Assembly: GCA_934316925.1 (NCBI GenBank)
Contig: CAKREC010000019.1
Location: forward strand, 1-36,653
Direction: 5' to 3'
DNA from: an uncultured Eubacterium sp.
Lineage (GTDB): Bacteria > Bacillota > Clostridia > Lachnospirales > Lachnospiraceae
Length of the DNA: 36,653 bases
Shown here: one piece after another, positions 32,701-36,653 of the stretch
Layout: each line of letters starts with the position of its first letter
Position numbering within the stretch: the first letter of the stretch is position 1
Made by a program: the position numbers and the translations under genes
The notes under the pieces: model-generated
Told to the model about the DNA's origin: nothing
The model's database searches: none
Seen by the model: only the letters and a program-made list of their open reading frames with translations

Positions 32701-33263
32701 TTGACGGTGCGCTGATCCGGAATTCCATGATCCTGCAGTTCCAGAAAAAAATTTCCTTTTCCAAATATATCTTCGAGCCGCAATGCTTCTTGTTTGGCTT
32801 CCTCATACAACCCGCGCCGCAAAAAAGTAGGAACAATACCCGCAAGACAGGCACTGAGCGCGATCACGCCCTCATGATACTGCTGCAGCACTTCATAGTC
32901 TACTCGCGGTTTATAGTAAAATCCTTCGGTAAATCCGCGCGATACGATCTTCATCAGATTGCTGTATCCCTGGTCATTCTCTGCTAACAGTACCAGATGA
33001 TGATAACGGCTGTCATTGTCACCACCGTTTTCACGGTCAAAGCGTGATCCCGGAGCAACATACACTTCGCAGCCAATGATCGGCTTGATCCCCGCACTAT
33101 GACAAGCACGATAAAAGTCGATCACGCCGTACATGACACCGTGGTCTGTTATGGCAAGACTATCCATCCCCAGCTCTTTTGCCTGATTTACGATCTCATG
33201 GATCTTACTGGACCCATCCAGCAAGCTATATTCTGTATGCACATGAAGGTGTGTAAAATTCAT
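29796..33263 (-). CDS. dnaE: DNA polymerase III subunit alpha (DnaE)
   Basis: A 1155-residue C-family replicative polymerase. The N-terminal PHP domain begins FTHLHVHTEYSLLDGS, with the metal-binding His. The catalytic Asp are in PDIDVDFCYEHRQDV (about 400-415), and YRPGPMDFIPRY is a family signature. A C-terminal OB domain (about 985-1060, with VIGGMITAKTVKTTRSQ) ends the protein. Length fits DnaE and not the exonuclease-bearing PolC, which is expected elsewhere in a Firmicute. The start at ATG 33263 gives the canonical MNFTHLHVH; the ribosome site (GGGG) is weak, and the frame continues upstream to 33311 through sequence overlapping the hairpin. Confidence 0.95.
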   Translation of the reverse strand: MNFTHLHVHTEYSLLDGSSKIHEIVNQAKELGMDSLAITDHGVMYGVIDFYRACHSAGIKPIIGCEVYVAPGSRFDRENGGDNDSRYHHLVLLAENDQGYSNLMKIVSRGFTEGFYYKPRVDYEVLQQYHEGVIALSACLAGIVPTFLRRGLYEEAKQEALRLEDIFGKGNFFLELQDHGIPDQRTVNQGLLRLHKELGIDLVATNDVHYTFASDAKAHDILLCIQTGKKVSDENRMRYEGGQYYLKSPEEMAELFPYALEALENTHKIAERCQVEIEFGKYKVPHFDVPEGYTAESYLRELCETGLEKRYGDKADELKERLNYELDTISSMGFVDYFLIVWDFIKYAKDHNIPVGPGRGSAAGSLVAYSLNITDLIDPIRYNLLFERFLNPERVTMPDIDVDFCYEHRQDVIDYVTRKYGAKHVVQIVTFGTMAARMVIRDVGRVLDLPYAYVDSVAKAIPMELGITIPKALEMNPELKKLYESDEQAKNLLDMSMRLEGLPRHTSIHAAGVVISPKEVDEFVPLSRAADGNITTQYTMTTLEELGLLKMDFLGLRTLTVIQDAIDGKFDVHDIDYEDPAVYDMISDGQTEGVFQLESAGMKNFMKELKPQCMEDIIAGISLYRPGPMDFIPRYIQGKNDQEHIQYLCPELEPILAPTYGCIVYQEQVMQIVRDLAGYSYGRSDLVRRAMSKKKASVMEKEKNNFIYGNEEEGVEGCIKRGIPEDVARQIYDEMTDFAKYAFNKSHAAAYAVVSYQTAYLKCHYPVEFMAALMTSFMEHTGKITEYIMNCRKLGIEILPPDINEGEYRFTPDGKNIRYGLAAIKGVGRSVIDEIVAERERVGAFASLKDFCSRLSGGKAVNKRTLESFIKAGAMDSLPGTRKQKMIVYDKVLDGVNKERKNTLTGQMSLFDFAEPEEQASFEMTLPDVGEFSKEEILTYEKEVLGVYISGHPLEEYVDMLNRHITRNTADFALEQGESFPKVKDGERVVIGGMITAKTVKTTRSQSLMAFITVEDLYGTVEVIVFPRDYEKFRGMLEEDRKVFIQGRATVEEDKPAKLICSQMIPFDEMPKSLWIQMSDRQEYQEKESELLRTVTQFDGSDEVYIYLSKDRAKKKLANRYLTKVCPELLEKLYRQFGEENVKVVEKTVEKSLQS

Positions 33264-33304
33264 AGGTATCCCCATTTCTAATTGTTTGTCTATATAGCGA
33301 AAAG

Positions 33305-33338
33305 GCCACATAAATCAGGGTCAACTGACTCATGTGGC
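33305..33338 (-). terminator. Hairpin between the HPr-like gene and dnaE, probable weak terminator
   Basis: GCCACATGAGTCAG pairs with CTGATTTATGTGGC (imperfect) on the minus strand around a TTGACC loop, followed by CTTTTCG. The T run is short, so termination is likely partial. It divides the murB-rapZ-whiA-HPr unit from dnaE. Confidence 0.5.
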
Positions 33339-33357
33339 TATGTAGCATCTGTCTTTT

Positions 33358-33612
33358 CTAGTTTGCTCCAGCTAAATACTGTTCCATGGTATCCAACGCT
33401 TTTTCTGCGTCATCTCCGTCAGCAGAAACTTCCAACTGCTGTCCCGGATTGAGTCCCAGCGTCATCATGCCCATAATACTTTTAGCATTCACCGTCTTGT
33501 TGTCCTGACTAATGTTGATCTCGCTCTGAAAGCGGCTGGCGATCTGAACCAGCATCGCGATCATCCTTGCTCCATCTTCATCAACTTGAACATCAATACT
33601 TCTTTTACTCAT
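33358..33612 (-). CDS. Crh-like HPr-family protein lacking the phosphorylatable His
   Basis: 84 residues with the HPr fold. Aligned to HPr, the active-site GIHARPA becomes EDGARMIA, so His15 is absent and PTS phosphotransfer is not expected. The regulatory Ser46 region is kept (TVNAKSIMGMMTLGL). This is the pattern of Bacillus Crh, which works through Ser46-phosphate with CcpA. In Bacillus crh also follows whiA (yvcL), downstream of rapZ (yvcJ), the same order as here. The start ATG 33612 has GGAGG 5 bases before and overlaps the whiA stop by 8 bases. Crh function is inferred; it could also be a degenerate HPr paralogue. Confidence 0.85.
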   Translation of the reverse strand: MSKRSIDVQVDEDGARMIAMLVQIASRFQSEINISQDNKTVNAKSIMGMMTLGLNPGQQLEVSADGDDAEKALDTMEQYLAGAN

Positions 33613-34528
33613 CTTTTCCTCCATCTTGTCTGCGCAAATCATCCGCTAATTCGCTAAGGCGCCGCAGTCGATGATTTACCCCTGACTTTCCAATTGGCGG
33701 CTCCAGCATCTCCCCAAGTTCTTTCAATGTAACCTCCGGGTGCTCCAGCCGCAGCTGAGCAATCTGCACAAGGTTTGCAGATAAATTGCCAAAGCCCACG
33801 GTATCATGAATATATTGAATATCCTCTACCTGTCGGGATGCTGCCGATACCGTCTTCTTTATGTTTGCTGTCTCACAGTTGACTTTACGGTTGATCGAAT
33901 TCCGCATATCTTTTAAAATACGTATGTTCTCAAATTCCATAAGAGCCACATGAGCTCCGATTATATTCAAAAAGTCCACGATCGCAGACCCATCTTTCAA
34001 ATATACAACAAAATTTTTCTTCCGCTCTATGAGTTTGGCATCCAGATCAAAAACAGCCAGCATCTTTTGCACTTGTTCTGCGCAGCTTTTTTTTCCTATG
34101 TTCAGTTCCAGATGATATCCACTATTGGGATCTGTGATCGATCCGGTCGCTAAAAACAATCCTCTGAGAAAACTTCTCTGACAACAGAGCCGTCTCACCA
34201 ACTGCTCCGGAACCAATATGGCACCATCCATCACACAAATACCTTTCATAAACGCCAGAGCATCCTCGTCATCTACAAGATACATACTATATAGATGCCC
34301 CCGAACAGAAATCTCAGGTACGATCCGAAAGGCTTTCTTCACTAACATATAGCATTTTTTAAAAACTGTCAAGTTCTCTGTCGTAATTCGAACAACATAG
34401 TTGCCGTCTTCTTCCATAATGATCTGCCCACAGAAAGCAAATATTGCCGCCAGTTCCGCCACCTGACAGTGCTTTGTCTTTCCTGTCTGATCCAACAGTT
34501 CTTCCTTTACTTTTCTTGCAAATGACAT
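33605..34528 (-). CDS. whiA: DNA-binding protein WhiA
   Basis: 307 residues. An N-terminal LAGLIDADG-like region (about 10-190, starting SFARKVKEELLDQ) and a C-terminal helix-turn-helix (about 250-300, LKELGEMLEPPIGKSGVNHRL) match WhiA. This factor is linked to cell division and, in some lineages, sporulation. It lies 4 bases after rapZ and overlaps the Crh-like gene. yvcK, normally between rapZ and whiA, is absent here. Confidence 0.95.
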   Translation of the reverse strand: MSFARKVKEELLDQTGKTKHCQVAELAAIFAFCGQIIMEEDGNYVVRITTENLTVFKKCYMLVKKAFRIVPEISVRGHLYSMYLVDDEDALAFMKGICVMDGAILVPEQLVRRLCCQRSFLRGLFLATGSITDPNSGYHLELNIGKKSCAEQVQKMLAVFDLDAKLIERKKNFVVYLKDGSAIVDFLNIIGAHVALMEFENIRILKDMRNSINRKVNCETANIKKTVSAASRQVEDIQYIHDTVGFGNLSANLVQIAQLRLEHPEVTLKELGEMLEPPIGKSGVNHRLRRLSELADDLRRQDGGKDE

Positions 34529-34532
34529 ATGC

Positions 34533-35399
34533 TTATAACCGATCCTTCTCTATATCTCTATGTTCTTTTTTACATCCGTATTCACTGGATGCAAACTCTT
34601 TATAAATCGCGTTGGTCAACGTCACACTTCGATGTTTGCCCCCGGTACAGCCAATCGCAATGACCAGCTGCGTCTTACCCTCTGCCACATAATTCGGGAT
34701 CAGAAAATCCAGCATGTCTTTTAATTTATCTAAGAAAACGGTTGCTTTTTCCGATTTCATCACATAATCATAGACCGCTTCTTCTTCCCCGGTAAGCGGT
34801 TTTAATTCGTCCACATAAAACGGGTTTGGTAAAAAACGCACGTCAAAAACCAGATCGGCATCGGTCGGGATCCCATATTTGAATCCAAACGATACAAACG
34901 TAAGATAAAAATTGCTGAATTTCTCATCTTCCAGAAAAATACGATCCAGTTCCTGTTTCAATTCCCTTGTCAACAGCGTCGTGGTATCAATAATATAATC
35001 CGCCTGATCCTTTAGCTGTGCTAACAGTTCCCGTTCTTTTTCAATCGCTGCATCCATTCTTCCCCCATGGGACAGCGGGTGCATGCGCCTGGTTTCTTTA
35101 TACCGCTTTACTAAAACCGGTGTAGAAGCTTCCATATATAGAATTTCAAATTCATATCCTTCTTTTTGAAGCTGTGTCAGAACCCCGGCAGCCTCCTGCA
35201 ATGGACGGTTTCCGACCCGGATATCCAGCCCCAGCGCTACTTTCTGAATCTGTCCACTGGATTCTTTCGTCAATTTCATAAATCCGGGCAGCATGGAGAT
35301 TGGAAGATTATCTACACAAAAAAAGCCATCATCCTCTAATACGCGCATTGCCGAGCTTCTTCCGGCTCCACTCATTCCTGTGACGATAACAAATCTCAT
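34533..35399 (-). CDS. rapZ: RapZ/YvcJ nucleotide-binding protein (RNase adapter family)
   Basis: 288 residues. P-loop GMSGAGRSSA at 8-17 has Arg where most members have Lys. The motifs VDNLP, VRFLPNPFYV, TGCTGGKHRSV (IGCTGGKHRSV) and a Walker-B-like LGLDIRVG are characteristic. In Gram-negatives RapZ adapts RNase E to a small RNA; in Gram-positives the YvcJ homologue binds nucleotides and its role is less clear. It lies between murB and whiA, a common Clostridia order. Confidence 0.93.
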   Translation of the reverse strand: MRFVIVTGMSGAGRSSAMRVLEDDGFFCVDNLPISMLPGFMKLTKESSGQIQKVALGLDIRVGNRPLQEAAGVLTQLQKEGYEFEILYMEASTPVLVKRYKETRRMHPLSHGGRMDAAIEKERELLAQLKDQADYIIDTTTLLTRELKQELDRIFLEDEKFSNFYLTFVSFGFKYGIPTDADLVFDVRFLPNPFYVDELKPLTGEEEAVYDYVMKSEKATVFLDKLKDMLDFLIPNYVAEGKTQLVIAIGCTGGKHRSVTLTNAIYKEFASSEYGCKKEHRDIEKDRL

Positions 35400-35420
35400 G
35401 TCGGTCTTCCTTTCTATCTG

Positions 35421-36290
35421 TTAAAACTCTCCTACCAGCCGTACTTCCGGCTCCAGCAGGACATCAAATTCTGTCTGTACTTTTTCCTGAACCTGTTCGA
35501 TCAGCTGCTTTACCTCTGCCGCAGTCGCATTGCCGCAATTCACAACAAACCCGCAATGTTTGTCAGATACCATCGCATCACCCACACGGTAGCCGGCAAG
35601 TCCGGCATCCTGAATCAATTTACCGGCAAAGTATCCTTCCGGCCGTTTGAATGTACTTCCGGCACTTGGAAACTCCAACGGCTGTTTATCTCTCCGTCTT
35701 GCATTTAACTCGCGCATCTCATTTTGAATTTTTTCTTTTTCTCCCGCGGCAAACTGAAAGGTTCCCTGCAGAACGATCTGTTCGTCACGCAGGATCGAAC
35801 TGCTGCGATACCCCAGTTCCAGTTCTTCCAGTCTTTTGGTGATGATCTTCCCTTCTCTGGTCAATACAACCGCAGACTGAATGCAATCCTTGATCTCTCC
35901 ACCATAGGCTCCGGCATTCATCGCAATACCGCCTCCCAGCGCTCCCGGGATGCCTCCGGCAAATTCAAATCCGGTCAGGTTCCACTCCGCCAGCTTCACC
36001 GCCATCGCACTCATGGAAATACCGGCACCGGCAACTACGATGCCATCCCCTTTATTCTCAATCGCTGCCATGCCTTTTCCAATTTCAATCACAACACCGC
36101 GAAATCCTTTATCGCCAAACAGTATATTGCTCCCTTTTCCAATCACATAATAAGGTAAGCCTTTTTTACCGGCGAACGCGATCGCCTCCTGTACCTGTTC
36201 TGCTGATTCCGGGATCAGATAAAAATCAGCGGGTCCTCCAATGCGAAATGTCGTATGCTCTTTCAGCATTTCCTGCTCTTTTATAATCAT
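35421..36290 (-). CDS. murB: UDP-N-acetylenolpyruvoylglucosamine reductase
   Basis: 289 residues, FAD enzyme that makes UDP-MurNAc for peptidoglycan. Motifs: TTFRIGGPADFY, GKGSNILFGD, GIPGALGGGIAMNAGAYGG, and SAGSTFKRP with the catalytic Ser, then GLAGYRVGDAMVSDKHCGF. Short type II form without the extra type I segment. I use ATG 36290; a TTG at 36299 sits too close to AGGAG (3 bases). Confidence 0.94.
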   Translation of the reverse strand: MIIKEQEMLKEHTTFRIGGPADFYLIPESAEQVQEAIAFAGKKGLPYYVIGKGSNILFGDKGFRGVVIEIGKGMAAIENKGDGIVVAGAGISMSAMAVKLAEWNLTGFEFAGGIPGALGGGIAMNAGAYGGEIKDCIQSAVVLTREGKIITKRLEELELGYRSSSILRDEQIVLQGTFQFAAGEKEKIQNEMRELNARRRDKQPLEFPSAGSTFKRPEGYFAGKLIQDAGLAGYRVGDAMVSDKHCGFVVNCGNATAAEVKQLIEQVQEKVQTEFDVLLEPEVRLVGEF

Positions 36291-36327
36291 AAAATTCAAA
36301 ATCTCCTGCTCTATATGATCTCATTGT

Positions 36328-36653
36328 CTAACGAAACAGCACCATATGCACAGTACCATAAATACCGGCATCATTTCCAAGTTCCGCCAGGCGGAATTCG
36401 GTCTCTTTCAGCGCATACATCGCGTTATCCACATAATGCTTTTGCACAACATCCAGTATGATCTGTCCTGCTGCCGATATGCCGCCACCGATCACAAATG
36501 CTTCCGGATCTATCACATGGGCAACATTGCTAAGCGCCCGTCCCAGATATGTGCCAAAGCGATCCACAACGGTTTTGCAATAAGTATCTCCCGCTTTTGC
36601 ACCATCAAACACATCTTTGGGAGAAATATCCTGTCTGTCAGATAGAACCGAAT
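36328..36653 (-). CDS. ROK family glucokinase, C-terminal part (runs off the window)
   Basis: The frame is open to the window end and adds SVLSDRQDISPKDVF before FDGAKAGD. The visible ~107 residues include the ROK C-terminal pattern (RALSNVAHVIDPEAFVIGGG) and end in MVLFR. This is typical of ROK-type glucokinases (GlcK) of Firmicutes, which phosphorylate glucose. The sugar specificity cannot be judged from this half. murB begins 37 bases downstream on the same strand. Confidence 0.85.
   Translation of the reverse strand, partial: SVLSDRQDISPKDVFDGAKAGDTYCKTVVDRFGTYLGRALSNVAHVIDPEAFVIGGGISAAGQIILDVVQKHYVDNAMYALKETEFRLAELGNDAGIYGTVHMVLFR

Noticed and set aside
33358..33612. Ordinary PTS HPr
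   Set aside because: The His of the GIHARPA motif is missing, so it cannot accept phosphate from enzyme I.

Overview
The window reads as chromosome of an anaerobic, low-to-mid GC Clostridia, most likely a flagellated member of the Lachnospiraceae. The support is gene content: a murB-rapZ-whiA-(HPr-like)-dnaE-pfkA block, an archaeal-type AspRS2 + GatCAB operon under a T-box, LL-diaminopimelate aminotransferase (DapL), a DUF6465 protein, a FliK-like protein, and several large secreted surface proteins. The species cannot be named from this sequence alone. Most genes lie on the minus strand. I see no rRNA, tRNA, CRISPR array or intact mobile element.

Region by region. 1-1.5 kb: start of an ABC permease, its ATPase, and a decayed Rpn-type nuclease remnant with a nested hairpin. 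1.5-4.1 kb: a secreted BIG2 (Ig-like) protein, a DUF4956 membrane protein and a VTC-type polyphosphate polymerase-domain protein, all minus strand. Divergent from them at 4.2-6.2 kb is an OmpR-type response regulator and its sensor kinase; the shared promoter region holds an 11-bp-period direct repeat. 6.2-8 kb: an isolated FliK-like protein, convergent with and overlapping lacM. 7.9-16.05 kb: one long minus-strand transcription unit, T-box leader > aspS2 > gatC > gatA > gatB > pilZ > lacL > lacM. It joins tRNA-dependent Asn/Gln formation to a c-di-GMP receptor and a two-subunit lactobacillus-type beta-galactosidase with no visible internal terminator. 16-18.3 kb: dapL and a secreted DUF1002 protein. 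18.3-19.3 kb: a histone-H1-like DUF6465 gene divergent from a 65-residue acidic membrane protein, flanked by two strong terminators.

19.3-27.7 kb is the most striking region: an operon coding for (i) a membrane-anchored cohesin + X2-like protein, (ii) a 1801-residue secreted protein with an N-terminal type I dockerin and no anchor of its own, and (iii) a secreted cohesin + Cys/His repeat + SH3b protein, followed by a VanZ-family gene. I recognise no glycoside hydrolase or carbohydrate-binding domain in it. It looks like a minimal, self-contained cohesin/dockerin surface-display system rather than a conventional cellulosome.

27.8-36.65 kb holds housekeeping genes: a LysR regulator coupled to pfkA, dnaE, a Crh-like HPr without the phosphorylatable His, whiA, rapZ, murB and the C-terminal part of a ROK glucokinase. 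Start codons were chosen from visible Shine-Dalgarno sequences; several genes appear to use TTG or GTG.
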